A stretch of 64,000 nt of DNA from Paenibacillus macquariensis (GCF_900156375.1 NZ_FTNK01000003.1:62001-126000), one strand, 5' to 3'; positions 36,469-46,197 are shown, numbered from the stretch's first letter. Numbers and translations: made by a program. Notes: generated by a model from the sequence alone, not told the origin.

Positions 36469-36699
36469 TTATCTGAGATACTGTCCGATGCGATCCGGAA
36501 AGAATACGGAAAGCTGAAGGAGCATTTTCCCCCAATTCTGCACGGCCTGTCCATTTACGGGTAACATCCATCGTGGCTAAGTAGAGTATTTTCAGTAAGG
36601 AATGGTCCGTAGGGAAGATGCTTTTACCTTTGGTAACCTTACGTAATTGACGGTGGTAACTCTCAATGATGTTGGTCGTATAAATAATTTTTCGGATCC
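36469..36699 (-). pseudogene. IS256-family transposase C-terminal relic
   Basis: The minus strand reads IYTTNIIESYHRQLRKVTKG, KSIFPTDHSLLKILYLATMD and then, after a frame slip, QNWGKMLLQLSVFFPDRI, the well-known end of IS256-type transposases. Only about 80 residues remain. Confidence 0.8.
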
Positions 36700-36719
36700 C
36701 CCTGTGTTAGGCTAGTTGT

Positions 36720-36994
36720 CATAGATGTAAGGAAACAGGTAGCCTTTCAGATGTGAAGGAAGCTTTAAGTGTCGGCAAATTAGTTATTTCATCTATGGGT
36801 AAAGGTCATTTCACAGATGGTGGTCACTATATCCTCTTAGTCGGGATCAACAATGGAATGATTGATGTATACGATCCAAACAACGACAAGGTATTCGAAA
36901 TGCAGTTGCTAAGACACCAGCAGAAAAGAAGGGAATCGGAAGGTTAGCTGATACACTACGTGAAGCTTCTGGACAAAAGAAACAGAATGGATGA
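36720..36994 (+). pseudogene. C39-like peptidase fragment joined to another gene end
   Basis: VKEALSVGKLVISSMGKGHF, then GGHYILLVGINNGMIDVYDP is the C-terminal part of a C39-type cysteine peptidase domain, with the catalytic His in GGHY. It then slips frame into TPAEKKGIGRLADTLREASG and stops. The N-terminal catalytic Cys region is absent. It is a recombination scar between an IS relic and the following gene. Confidence 0.5.
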
Positions 36995-37089
36995 TAAAAG
37001 CCCTGGGTATTTTATTTACCGTACAGCCCTTACTAATCCCTAATTACTACATAAGATATGATGTACCTTAAACCAAAGGAGGAATTGCT

Positions 37090-37203
37090 ATGGGTGAAGT
37101 TGTTGGAGGAATTGGCGGATATTGCGGTGTTGGTGGAAGTACAGCGGCAATATTAGTATTGTTCATTTTGCTGGTTATTATCACTAAAACGTTCTGTATC
37201 TAA
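37090..37203 (+). CDS. YjcZ family sporulation micropeptide
   Basis: A 37-residue peptide: MGEVVGGIGGYCGVGGSTAA, then a hydrophobic ILVLFILLVIITKTF helix. This is the Gly-rich plus single-helix layout of the YjcZ/SscA sporulation family, usually present in many copies in Paenibacillus and Bacillus. AAAGGAGG precedes the ATG, and a terminator follows about 95 bases later. It is probably a spore-coat or membrane micropeptide made in the mother cell. It looks intact despite lying among relics. Confidence 0.8.
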   Translation: MGEVVGGIGGYCGVGGSTAAILVLFILLVIITKTFCI

Positions 37204-37297
37204 ATTAATTCGCAGTAATTAACTGATTGTCCCAAATTATTATATTAGTCCTAGCATCAAACACGGAAGCATCGTTATGCAATCCGAAAACATCGGT

Positions 37298-37340
37298 AAA
37301 AACACCCCATCACCTTAAATGGTTGGTAGGGTGTTTTTTT
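37298..37340 (+). terminator. Terminator after the YjcZ-like gene
   Basis: AAAACACCCCATCACC pairs with GGTTGGTAGGGTGTTTT with small mismatches, followed by TTTT. Confidence 0.75.
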
Positions 37341-37853
37341 GTATTTTAATCAATCCGAAGCTTTACTACTACCTAATGTTTTATGTGGAGTTGATGGTGT
37401 ATCCACACGTGATCTGTGCATGAATATATTATCAGGCAAAAGATGTATCTAAAGAATGGAAGGAAGGCTCAGTTGACGTTAAAATAACTGAACTACGATT
37501 TAAACAGGAAGAATAAGCGTTCTAAATAATATAGAAGAAGGCCACTAGTATGTAAAACTAAAGGGGTCTTTTTTTGTGCCGATATTTATAAGTCCCAAAA
37601 TTGATCGATTTTGATGGAAGGGTCCACTTCTCGAAGAACAGTGACTATTTTCTTCATTGTGGTCCCACTCGGAGTATATGCTTTATCACCGCAAGCAGAA
37701 GTGATGGGATTTTTACAATAATAATACTATTCTCCATCCTATACTCTTTATCAATATTTCCATGTACACTATATGAATCATCAACTACTAGAATCCAATT
37801 GATAAGTTCTCCCTTGTTCGCTTGAACAGACAATTAGAGCTAAAATAAAAAGT
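37341..37853. other. Gene-free stretch
   Basis: About 500 bases with no supported gene. Short frames here lack ribosome sites and recognisable domains. A weak T-rich stop region lies near 37567. Confidence 0.5.
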
Positions 37854-37914
37854 GGACACCTCTTTCCTTGATAAGTGAAGTCGGATAATTCACTTAACAA
37901 GGAAAGAGGTGTCC
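37854..37914. repeat. 26-bp inverted repeat at the head of an IS relic
   Basis: GGACACCTCTTTCCTTGATA (start of 37854-37879) is the complement of 37889-37914 with one mismatch, around a 9-base loop. It sits 5 bases before a transposase-like ATG, like the hairpin at 33536. Confidence 0.75.
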
Positions 37915-37918
37915 TTTT

Positions 37919-38001
37919 ATGGGTGAACAACTCCGGGTTTTATCGTCTAGGTACGAAACGGAACTATAAATCAAGCAATTTGAGGAATCTGGAATAAAAT
38001 G
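37919..38001 (+). pseudogene. Transposase OrfA-like relic
   Basis: MGEQLRVLSSRYETEL then a stop, and IKQFEESGIK then another stop, recall the N-terminal helix of IS3/IS150-type OrfA proteins. Only about 26 codons remain before the promoter region of the GH3 gene. Confidence 0.4.
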
Positions 38002-38093
38002 AGATGGTGAATGACATGATTTGAAACGATAATAAATGTAGGATTCTATATATTATAAATGTAGGACATTATAAATTTCGGAGGTGCAAGTTT

Positions 38094-40499
38094 ATGTCAA
38101 AAGTAAATAATGCTCCATATCAAAATCCTGAACTAACCATCGATAAACGAGTTGAGGACTTGATGTCTAGAATGACACTCGAACAGAAAATTACCCAGCT
38201 CGGCTGTGTGATATCCATGGGTGGAATATTGGATCATTTGGATGTTCAACTAACCAATGGTATCGGTGAAGTGGCTGTGATGATGGGCGGAAAGACGGCT
38301 GCAGATAATGCTAGTTTGGTAGAGAAAATCCAAAAGTATCTTGTAGAAGAAACGGATCTTGGTATTCCAGCTATCATACATGTGGAAGCGTTATCAGGTG
38401 GTGTATTTGCAGAAGCAACCAACTATCCTATTGCCATTGGACTGGGTGCAACCTGGGATCCGGAAAAAGTGCAGCTTATGGGTGATGTGATCCGCAAACA
38501 GATGAAATCAATCGGTTTTAGGCAAGCGCTTTCACCCGTTATGGACGTTGCACGCGATCTGCGTTGGGGTCGAATTGGTGAAACCTACGGAGAAGACCCA
38601 ACATTAATATCCAGCTTTAGCGTCGCTTTTGTTAAAGGCATACAAGGGAATGACTTAAAAGAAGGTGTTGCCGCAACTGCCAAGCATTTTCTTGGCTATA
38701 GCATGTCTGAAGGCGCATTGAATATGAGCAGTCAGCATATGACTCGCAGAGAAGTTCGTGAAGTATATGCAAAGCCGTTTGAAGCTGCAATTCGGATGGC
38801 TGATCTTGCTTCGGTTATGAACTCATACGGTTCACTTGATGGTGAACCCGTTGTCTCTTCCAAAGAGATTCTTACAGATTTGTTAAGAGGAGAAATGGGC
38901 TTTAATGGTATCATGGTTTCGGACTATATGGCGATCGAAAGACTGACAGAATCTTTTCATACCGCTGAAGATATAACAGATGCAGGCATACAATCGTTGC
39001 AAGCAGGTATGGATATCGAACTACCCATGGTAAAGTGCTATGGAGCTGCTTTGCGCGAAGCTGTCAAACAGAATCGCTTGTCAATTTCACTTGTTGACCA
39101 ATCGGTACGTAGAATACTGGAGACAAAGTTTCGCCTAGGGTTATTTGAGAATCCTTATCCGGATTATAAGGCTATTGAAGAAAGTTACCACCAGCCTGAA
39201 GATGATGAGTTATCTTATAAGCTAGCTAAAGAATCCATTGTCCTATTAAAAAATGATAATAACATGTTACCACTATCCAAAGAAATTAAAAAAGTAGCAG
39301 TAATCGGGCCGAATGGTGATTTGTTCCGGAGCAATTATGGGGCGTATACCTTCCCTGCAATGGTGGAAATGGGTATGAGAATGATGGCAAATAATGATAC
39401 AAGCGGCATGGCTGGTGTAGATATCACCGAGATGAATATACAGGGTGATTTAATAGAAATGCCAATGCTTGAACCGATGTTGCAAGGCATGTACCCAAAG
39501 TCTTCAACAGTGAAGAAAGCTATTGAGACAAAGATTCCCGGTGCTCATGTCACTTATACCAAAGGTTGCGATATCATGGCTGAAGATCGTTCAGGCTTTG
39601 AGGAAGCGATTAATCATGCTTCGGAAGCTGAGCTCGTTATTATGGTGATGGGTGCTAAAAGTGGATGGGGAAAAGGCTGTTCCATTGGTGAAGGAATTGA
39701 TAGTTCAGATATTGGCCTTCCTGGTGTACAAGAGGAACTAATTAAAGCTATTCATGCGACCAATAAGCCTATGATTGTCGTGCACATGAGTCCACGTCCA
39801 CTGTGCAGTGCATGGGTAACGGAGAACATATCGGCAATTATTGAAGCCTGGCATCCAGGACAGTGCGGTTCACAGGCAATAGCCGACGTTCTGTTTGGCG
39901 ATTATAACCCAGGAGGGAAACTTCCGTTCACTAGTATTCGTAGCGCGGGTCAAGGACCATCCTACTACAGTTATCAAAAAGGAAGTGGTTACGCGACCAG
40001 GGGTTTTGAAATGATGAACAACAAAGATGGATATGTGAATGAAACAGCCAAGCCTTTGTTCAGTTTCGGACATGGCTTGTCCTATACAGATTTTAGTTAT
40101 TCCGAATTTGAAATTTCTTCCGAACAGGTACCAGCCAACGGAATGGTTGAAATCACTTGCAAGGTTACAAACGTAGGGAAATATGAAGGTGACGAGGTTG
40201 TACAGGTATATATAACCGATAAACTTGCTTCCATGGTACGTCCAAACAAGGAGCTTGTGGGTTTTAAGAGAATTTCGCTACAGCCTGGGGAAAGTAAGAA
40301 TATTACCTTCACATTACAAATGAGCCAGTTAGCTTTTCTGGATAAGCAGATGAATTGGATCGTTGAGGCAGGGGAGATTGGTGTAATGATTGGTTCATCT
40401 TCTGATGATATACGTTTAAATGGTCAATTTACCATTGTGGACGGGATCACCTTAGAGAATAGTAATCGGGCTTTCTTCGCTGATGCAGTCTTGGTGTGA
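38094..40499 (+). CDS. Glycoside hydrolase family 3 (beta-glucosidase/beta-xylosidase)
   Basis: An 801-residue, apparently cytoplasmic GH3 enzyme: N-terminal (beta/alpha)8 domain to about residue 370, alpha/beta sandwich domain (about 390-620) and a C-terminal fibronectin III-like domain (about 690-790). The nucleophile Asp is in FNGIMVSDYMAIE; the substrate-binding KHF is in ATAKHFLGY. The usual H-E-ALHG is HVEALSGG here. No signal peptide is seen, so it should act on imported disaccharides or short oligosaccharides. Linkage specificity is open. GGAGGTG precedes the ATG. AraC and a symporter relic follow in the same direction. Confidence 0.92.
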   Translation: MSKVNNAPYQNPELTIDKRVEDLMSRMTLEQKITQLGCVISMGGILDHLDVQLTNGIGEVAVMMGGKTAADNASLVEKIQKYLVEETDLGIPAIIHVEALSGGVFAEATNYPIAIGLGATWDPEKVQLMGDVIRKQMKSIGFRQALSPVMDVARDLRWGRIGETYGEDPTLISSFSVAFVKGIQGNDLKEGVAATAKHFLGYSMSEGALNMSSQHMTRREVREVYAKPFEAAIRMADLASVMNSYGSLDGEPVVSSKEILTDLLRGEMGFNGIMVSDYMAIERLTESFHTAEDITDAGIQSLQAGMDIELPMVKCYGAALREAVKQNRLSISLVDQSVRRILETKFRLGLFENPYPDYKAIEESYHQPEDDELSYKLAKESIVLLKNDNNMLPLSKEIKKVAVIGPNGDLFRSNYGAYTFPAMVEMGMRMMANNDTSGMAGVDITEMNIQGDLIEMPMLEPMLQGMYPKSSTVKKAIETKIPGAHVTYTKGCDIMAEDRSGFEEAINHASEAELVIMVMGAKSGWGKGCSIGEGIDSSDIGLPGVQEELIKAIHATNKPMIVVHMSPRPLCSAWVTENISAIIEAWHPGQCGSQAIADVLFGDYNPGGKLPFTSIRSAGQGPSYYSYQKGSGYATRGFEMMNNKDGYVNETAKPLFSFGHGLSYTDFSYSEFEISSEQVPANGMVEITCKVTNVGKYEGDEVVQVYITDKLASMVRPNKELVGFKRISLQPGESKNITFTLQMSQLAFLDKQMNWIVEAGEIGVMIGSSSDDIRLNGQFTIVDGITLENSNRAFFADAVLV

Positions 40500-40539
40500 C
40501 ATAATTTGAAAGAGTAGATGAAGGGAGGGTGGTTTTACC

Positions 40540-41493
40540 ATGGAAGGAAAATATAAATTTGAAATGATTGAGCATATCAAAGAAGCGCCAATGCAGTGTT
40601 TTATTGCTGGAATCGAACATTCCAGTCCACATTGGCATAATGAGTTTGAAGTATTATTTCTATTAAAAGGTTCTCTAGAGGTAACTTCGGAGAGTAAAAA
40701 GCACACAATGAAAACCGGAGATATTATTCTTTTCAATAGTAATACGATTCATTCAATAAATTGCTTGGATAAGGATAATTTCGCACTGGTTCTACAAATT
40801 AATCCAGATATCTATCAGTCCGACTATGGGAAAACCGCTCACTTCCACTTCCATTTAAATACATCTGAAACTGAGCAACCCCAGACAACGGATTATAAAC
40901 AATTACAATCTATACTTGCACAAATTGGAATGGAGCTATTTTTGAAAAATGATGGCTTCCAATATTATATGAAATCGTTGTTATACCAACTTGTTGGATA
41001 CTTGTTTCGTTATACCCACTACGATCCCGCCCATAAAGCAGAATCTGAGAGAAGCAACCTAGATCTTGAACAATTGACCACGATTATAGAATATATCAAT
41101 AAAAACCATCAGTTGAAAGTGACTCTGAACAATGCTGCTTATAGTCTAAATATGAGCATTTCGTCGCTATGTCGTTTTTTTCGAGATAAAATGGGGATTT
41201 CTTTCGCGGAGTATTTGCACAGCGTACGAATCAGTCATGCAAAGGAACTACTGACTGGGACAAAGCATACGGTTCTGCATATATCTGAAGCATGCGGATT
41301 TATGAGTATGGCATCGTTCTATCGAGCCTTCCGCAAGGCAACAGGGACTACACCGACAGAATACAGGGAAATCGGTGAAGCAGGACAAAAGCGAAGTAAT
41401 CTTCAGATACAAGGCTATTCAATTGTAAATCCCATTGTTGGCTATGAGCTTCTATCCAACTATATTGCAAAAAGCAATTCAAAGGAGGATTAA
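40540..41493 (+). CDS. AraC family regulator with cupin sensor domain
   Basis: A 317-residue regulator. Residues 1-95 form a cupin (PHWHNEFEVLFLLKGSLEVT, with metal- or sugar-contact His and Glu), and residues about 185-290 hold two helix-turn-helix motifs, including LNNAAYSLNMSISSLCRFFR and ISEACGFMSMASFYRAFRKA. It lies 40 bases after the GH3 gene and directly before the GPH symporter relic, so it most likely activated this catabolic unit in response to its sugar. GGAGGG precedes the ATG. Confidence 0.88.
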   Translation: MEGKYKFEMIEHIKEAPMQCFIAGIEHSSPHWHNEFEVLFLLKGSLEVTSESKKHTMKTGDIILFNSNTIHSINCLDKDNFALVLQINPDIYQSDYGKTAHFHFHLNTSETEQPQTTDYKQLQSILAQIGMELFLKNDGFQYYMKSLLYQLVGYLFRYTHYDPAHKAESERSNLDLEQLTTIIEYINKNHQLKVTLNNAAYSLNMSISSLCRFFRDKMGISFAEYLHSVRISHAKELLTGTKHTVLHISEACGFMSMASFYRAFRKATGTTPTEYREIGEAGQKRSNLQIQGYSIVNPIVGYELLSNYIAKSNSKED

Positions 41494-41494
41494 C

Positions 41495-41586
41495 GTGGAA
41501 GCGCATAAAATTAGTTTCAGGGAAAGTTCGGATATGGTCTCGGTGATTTGGTAAGTAATCTTGGTTTTGCGGATATGACTTTGTAG
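41495..41586 (+). pseudogene. GPH-family sugar:cation symporter relic (N-terminus only)
   Basis: From a GTG behind AAGGAGG the frame reads VEAHKISFRE and, after a one-base loss, GYGLGDLVSNLGFADM then a stop. This is the N-terminus of MelB-type (GPH) symporters. The remaining 430 or so residues are gone. The operon was once GH3-AraC-symporter. Confidence 0.7.
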
Positions 41587-41624
41587 AGCAACTTTATATA
41601 GATGAGGGCCTTATTAGGTAAGTT

Positions 41625-41740
41625 GGACAAATCCGTGAGGATCGATAGGGCTGTCCTATAAGGACGACGAAGCCGGTTCACCTCGACGACCCGCACGTCC
41701 GGATCTGTGAGAGGCCCATGCAATTGCGCATGGACCTTGT
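41625..41740 (+). other. Structured GC-rich patch, possibly a group II intron or IS end fragment
   Basis: The patch has GAAGCCGGTTCACC, CCGCACGTCCGGATCTGTGA and an inverted repeat CCATGC/GCATGG. Similar strings occur around bacterial intron or maturase genes, but no domain V could be drawn with certainty and no maturase is present. It is richer in G+C than its surroundings. Confidence 0.25.
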
Positions 41741-41797
41741 TTTAGTGTTGTACTGATTTTAATCAACATGCTACACACTATGTTTATTCTCAAACAT

Positions 41798-44038
41798 TTA
41801 TTGTATTTTCCTATAATCGCTTGGGGTTATGCCCGTACTATTCTTAAATAAACGATAAAAATACGAACTACTCGTAAACCCTGTTTTTTCAGCGATATCA
41901 ACAATGGTGTATTCAGAAGTCTTCAGTAGCTCTTTGGCTTTATTCAACCGCATTTCGCTAATTTTATCAGATAGTGCTTTTGTGGTTAATTGTTTATATA
42001 ACCGGCTGAAATAAATTGGAGACATCGATAACTCGTCTGCAATTGAATTTAAGCACAGGCTGGAATTGCAATAATCTCGCTCAATAATTTGATGTACTTT
42101 TCTAATGAGATCTTCTTGTTTTGTACTTCGTTTCTCTTCAAGTTTTTGATTTATTTCTTCAAATATCTTGAAATACGGAGTGTTGATTTCTTCCATGGTT
42201 TCAACATGGTTTGGAAGTAAGAACGTTGTATCGAATTCGGGTATCGTTAAAATCGCATTGTTCTTTTTTAGTGCCCTCAAGACGTTATTAACGGTGAGTG
42301 CTAAATGCGATATGACAAGTTGAACAACGATGAAAGAATATTCTGATATTTCTCCTACGATATCGATATAAAAGCTGCGGGCCTTATCCACATTTCCTGA
42401 CATTAAGGATTCAATGAACTGTTTTTCTTTGTGAACGGGAAACATATATTCTTTGGATTTTAAGTTCATAATGTCAACCGAAAAGAGGATGCTGCCGTGT
42501 CCTTTGAATAATCGATGGTAAGAAGCCTCAAGTACTTGCTTGTAGACTAAAATGCATTGCTCGATGGATTCCTTCACAGGACTAATGGTAATCGAGATGG
42601 ATAACTTCAAATGCTTGGTAATTGACAACTGCATAAGCTCCGCCATTTCTATCAGCGAATCCCGTTCCATATTATTAAGCGGATCATGGAAGTTGAGTAT
42701 AAGTAAAAGACTATCATCGCCCATATCAATGGCTTCGATTTGAAAGATCGGTGAGGCAATTTCCGTGCAAACGTTCATTATGCCGTATTTGAGCAATGTA
42801 ATATCATCTTTGTATTTCTCGAGAACTGATGGGAACTGATCAATCCGTACCAAAACAATCAAGGATTTACTATTAACCATAAGTCCTGAATTGAAGTATT
42901 GCAATTTTTGTTGCAAGACCTCAGCTTTATTGTTTTCTCTACCTAAAATCGTATTTCTAAGGAAATCCTGCTTGAGAATATGTTGATGATTACGTTTTTC
43001 TGTTTCCAGCGTTTTGAATTTGCGTATGACTTTGTCAATCGGGCGATATACACCATGGGATAAAGTTAACGAAATCAACAATCCTAAGAGAAGAATACCA
43101 ATACAGATAAAGAATATTCGATACCTCATTTCACTTATTTCTTGAGTGATAGTGCTATAAGGGGTAATGCGAACATATTTCCAGCCTAATGAATCGGGTG
43201 AAGTATACGTTATTAAAGATTTAACTCCATCTACTGTGTCTACAAAATATGTAGATTCTGAAGTATCCTGAATAATTTTCTGTATATAGGTTTTATCAGA
43301 CAGATCAGTTAGCATCGCTTGCTTGTCATTACTGGAATATAATATTCCATCCTTATTAATGATAAACGTGTTATGCTCCGATATCTCTTTCTCCGATTGT
43401 TCCATTCGCATGCCTAACCATGATGCCGAGATATTAACAACGACAGCTGTATTTAAATTGTTATTATCATCAATGACGCTATAACACAAGTAAGTGTAGC
43501 TTGATACTGGAGTGGTCTCAACCGAACCGATGTTATAAGTTCTGGGAATCGGTTGAAAGGGGCGATGTTCTTTGAATTTCTTAAAAAGATCTAGAATTCC
43601 ATCATCATCAAGTTCGGACTTCGGTTGAATTCCGCTTCGTGCATTATTGGAACTAATATAGAACTGATTGGATTTCGCATTATATACATAAATGGATTCA
43701 ATGAATGGTAAGGATGCGCGATAGTTATCAAGTTGTTGCTGTGCAAATATGACGTCATAGATATTCAAGTTCGCATAATACAACAATTTAGATACCGCAG
43801 AATCATAGTAAATCTGGGAGGACAGTGAGGTAACAGTCTCTGTCATAATAGATAATTCTGTTTTAATTTGATTCAGACTATTCGAATCGGAACGATAAAC
43901 TTGTTTGAGTGCGATGCTTGTGAAGTTCATATAAAGAATAGTTGAAGTTATCAAAAGGGTAATAACAACACATCCAATAGAGCCAAGGAGTATTCGGCTA
44001 TAAACTTTTTTATGCTCTCTAGACCATTGTTTCATCAT
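41798..44038 (-). CDS. Membrane-bound AraC-type regulator with extracellular Cache-like sensor
   Basis: A 746-residue protein: helix at about 17-38, an extracellular region of about 260 residues resembling a double Cache sensor, a second helix at about 306-327, a HAMP-like segment (YRPIDKVIRKF), a cytoplasmic linker, and a C-terminal AraC DNA-binding domain with LNSIADELSMSPIYFSRLY and IVDIAEKTGFTSSSYFYRLF. This one-piece sensor-regulator is common in Paenibacillus beside Lpl/YtcP-type sugar transporters, as here: the divergent genes from 44288 encode one. It should sense the sugar outside and switch on the transporter. Confidence 0.88.
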   Translation of the reverse strand: MMKQWSREHKKVYSRILLGSIGCVVITLLITSTILYMNFTSIALKQVYRSDSNSLNQIKTELSIMTETVTSLSSQIYYDSAVSKLLYYANLNIYDVIFAQQQLDNYRASLPFIESIYVYNAKSNQFYISSNNARSGIQPKSELDDDGILDLFKKFKEHRPFQPIPRTYNIGSVETTPVSSYTYLCYSVIDDNNNLNTAVVVNISASWLGMRMEQSEKEISEHNTFIINKDGILYSSNDKQAMLTDLSDKTYIQKIIQDTSESTYFVDTVDGVKSLITYTSPDSLGWKYVRITPYSTITQEISEMRYRIFFICIGILLLGLLISLTLSHGVYRPIDKVIRKFKTLETEKRNHQHILKQDFLRNTILGRENNKAEVLQQKLQYFNSGLMVNSKSLIVLVRIDQFPSVLEKYKDDITLLKYGIMNVCTEIASPIFQIEAIDMGDDSLLLILNFHDPLNNMERDSLIEMAELMQLSITKHLKLSISITISPVKESIEQCILVYKQVLEASYHRLFKGHGSILFSVDIMNLKSKEYMFPVHKEKQFIESLMSGNVDKARSFYIDIVGEISEYSFIVVQLVISHLALTVNNVLRALKKNNAILTIPEFDTTFLLPNHVETMEEINTPYFKIFEEINQKLEEKRSTKQEDLIRKVHQIIERDYCNSSLCLNSIADELSMSPIYFSRLYKQLTTKALSDKISEMRLNKAKELLKTSEYTIVDIAEKTGFTSSSYFYRLFKNSTGITPSDYRKIQ

Positions 44039-44287
44039 TTTATGAAACCCCTTTCATCACTAGTCTGAGTATAATTCATCAGTTTGGTGCTTTCAATCAA
44101 ATTTGTAATTTAACTGCCAATATTAGGTTAAATGTAGTGAATATTCACAAAAGTACAGAAAGTTCATACTTCAGAAGTACCGAGATTACAGCAATGTGCG
44201 GCATTGTACAGTATATTATCGAATTATCCTCCTTTATGATTTGGAAGTAATGATTCACGAGTAATTCTATTCAGGAGGAGGTCAGTC

Positions 44288-45211
44288 ATGTTTAAGAAGA
44301 AAGGTTTTTTATATGAATTAAATAAGAATAAAATCATGTTTTTGATGATAGCACCGACACTGCTTTTTTTCTTAATTAATTCTTATTTTCCAATGGTCGG
44401 CATCTATTATGCATTCACAAGTTATGATTTTGCAGGTGGTTTATTTGGAAGTCCGTTTGTAGGATTAGACAATTTTAAATTTTTATCTCAATCTGGAATT
44501 CTGTTAAAGTTAACAATCAATACGCTTGGATACAACGTGGTGTTTATCATATTAGGTAACGTGATATCTATAGGGGCTGCAATCCTATTAAGTGAAGTCC
44601 GAGGTAAGTTATTTAAAAAATTATCACAATCCATTATGTTTCTACCCTACTTCGTTTCGTTTGTTCTGATTAGTGTGTTAGCGTTTAACATGTTTAATGC
44701 TGATTCCGGTTTTGTTAATCAGGTACTAACATCGTTCGGATTCGATCCTGTAGACATATACAATACACCATGGCTCTGGCCAATTCTGATTACAGCATTT
44801 TATATATGGAAAAATCTAGGTTACTCCATGGTTATTTATCTTGCATCCATTATGGGAATCAGCGATGAGTATTACGAAGCTGCCAAAATGGATGGTGCAA
44901 ATATTTTTCATCGAATCTGGTATATTACCATACCTATGCTGAAGGCAACATTTATCGTTCTGCTCTTATTTGCACTCGGAAGCATTATGAAAGGTCAATT
45001 CGATCTGTTCTATCAGCTTGTCGGGAACAACGGAGTGCTCTTCAACGTTACGGATATTGTCGATACTTACGTTTATCGATCTTTGAAAGTTAATTTTGAT
45101 ATTGGTATGGCAACTGCTGCTGGCTTGTATCAGTCTATCTTCGGATTTGTAATGATTATGACAGTGAATTATATCATCAAGAAAATTAATGATGATTATG
45201 CATTGTTCTAA
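44288..45211 (+). CDS. Sugar ABC transporter permease (LplB/YtcP partner type)
   Basis: A 307-residue CUT1 inner-membrane subunit with six helices and the EAA loop EYYEAAKMDGANIFHRIWYI, which contacts the ATPase. The length and N-terminus (NKIMFLMIAPTLLFFLINSY) fit the LplB group. GGAGGAGG precedes the ATG. It forms a channel with the next gene product and receives substrate from the lipoprotein encoded third. No ATPase is in the operon; these systems commonly share an MsmX-type ATPase. Confidence 0.9.
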   Translation: MFKKKGFLYELNKNKIMFLMIAPTLLFFLINSYFPMVGIYYAFTSYDFAGGLFGSPFVGLDNFKFLSQSGILLKLTINTLGYNVVFIILGNVISIGAAILLSEVRGKLFKKLSQSIMFLPYFVSFVLISVLAFNMFNADSGFVNQVLTSFGFDPVDIYNTPWLWPILITAFYIWKNLGYSMVIYLASIMGISDEYYEAAKMDGANIFHRIWYITIPMLKATFIVLLLFALGSIMKGQFDLFYQLVGNNGVLFNVTDIVDTYVYRSLKVNFDIGMATAAGLYQSIFGFVMIMTVNYIIKKINDDYALF

Positions 45212-45231
45212 AATAGGGAGGAGGGATTACA

Positions 45232-46122
45232 TTGGATGACAACATTCTAAGTTCTAGAATTTTCCGCATGATGGCTTACCTGATCATTACGATTTTTTCC
45301 TTGCTCTGTCTCTTTCCTTTCATTCTGATCATTTCAGGCTCATTAACAGCCAATGAATCCATTATTCGTGACGGTTTTCACTTCATTCCTAAAGTGTTCT
45401 CGCTGGAAGGTTATGAAATGGTGTTTACTTTTCCGGCTCAGCTACTCAAGGCTTATAGTGTTACGATTTTTGTAACTGTGGTTGGAACACTGCTGGGATT
45501 GTTTCTTATTACGATGGCAGGTTATGTTCTGCAGAGGAAAGATTTCAAGTATCGCAATCACTTGTCCTTCTTCATTTATTTCACAACGCTGTTTGGAGGG
45601 GGGCTTGTGCCCTGGTACATCATGCTGACCACATACTTTGGGCTGACAGACACCTATGCCGTACTTATATTACCTGGTCTTATGACACCTTTTCTCATTA
45701 TTTTAATGAAAAACTTTATCAAATCTGCGATTCCGGAAGAATTATTCGAATCAGCCAAAATCGATGGCGCGAACGACTTTAGGATCTACTACAGTGTCGT
45801 GCTGAAGCTTGCTATGCCTGGTATAGCGACTGTCGGTCTGTTCCTTGCTCTGACGTACTGGAACGACTGGTTCATGTCTTCCTTGTTCATTAATGACGCT
45901 AGCATGTATCAGCTTCAATACTACTTGTATAACACGGTCAATACCATGATGTTCGTTTCTCAAATGGCCACTGGAACTGGGGTGTCCCTTGGGCGCGAAA
46001 TTCCGACGGAATCGACCAAGATGGCGATGGCGATCGTCGTTACAGGACCAATTATTTTCTTGTATCCGTTTGTGCAGCGATATTTCGTGAAGGGATTAAC
46101 GATTGGTGCGGTGAAGGGTTAG
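45232..46122 (+). CDS. Sugar ABC transporter permease (LplC/YtcP type)
   Basis: A 296-residue second permease with six helices and the EAA loop ELFESAKIDGANDFRIYYSV. It opens with a short cytoplasmic N-terminus and ends FVKGLTIGAVKG, the usual C-terminal motif of this group. It starts with TTG at 45232 behind GGGAGGAGGG; the nearby ATG is out of frame. The codon use shifts to more G+C near its 3' half. It pairs with the preceding permease. Confidence 0.9.
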   Translation: MDDNILSSRIFRMMAYLIITIFSLLCLFPFILIISGSLTANESIIRDGFHFIPKVFSLEGYEMVFTFPAQLLKAYSVTIFVTVVGTLLGLFLITMAGYVLQRKDFKYRNHLSFFIYFTTLFGGGLVPWYIMLTTYFGLTDTYAVLILPGLMTPFLIILMKNFIKSAIPEELFESAKIDGANDFRIYYSVVLKLAMPGIATVGLFLALTYWNDWFMSSLFINDASMYQLQYYLYNTVNTMMFVSQMATGTGVSLGREIPTESTKMAMAIVVTGPIIFLYPFVQRYFVKGLTIGAVKG

Positions 46123-46197
46123 TACCGAAAGCAAACGAAAGAAACTCGTATGCGATCGGCTGACATATATATTTTTCAATTTAAGGGGAGGGTTAGT

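Noticed and set aside
37601..37825. 74-codon plus-strand frame in the gap before the GH3 gene
   Set aside because: No ribosome site, no domain, composition of non-coding DNA, and adjacent to IS relics.
41517..41723. 68-codon minus-strand frame rich in Arg and Pro
   Set aside because: It arises from the GC-rich structured patch and lacks a start signal.
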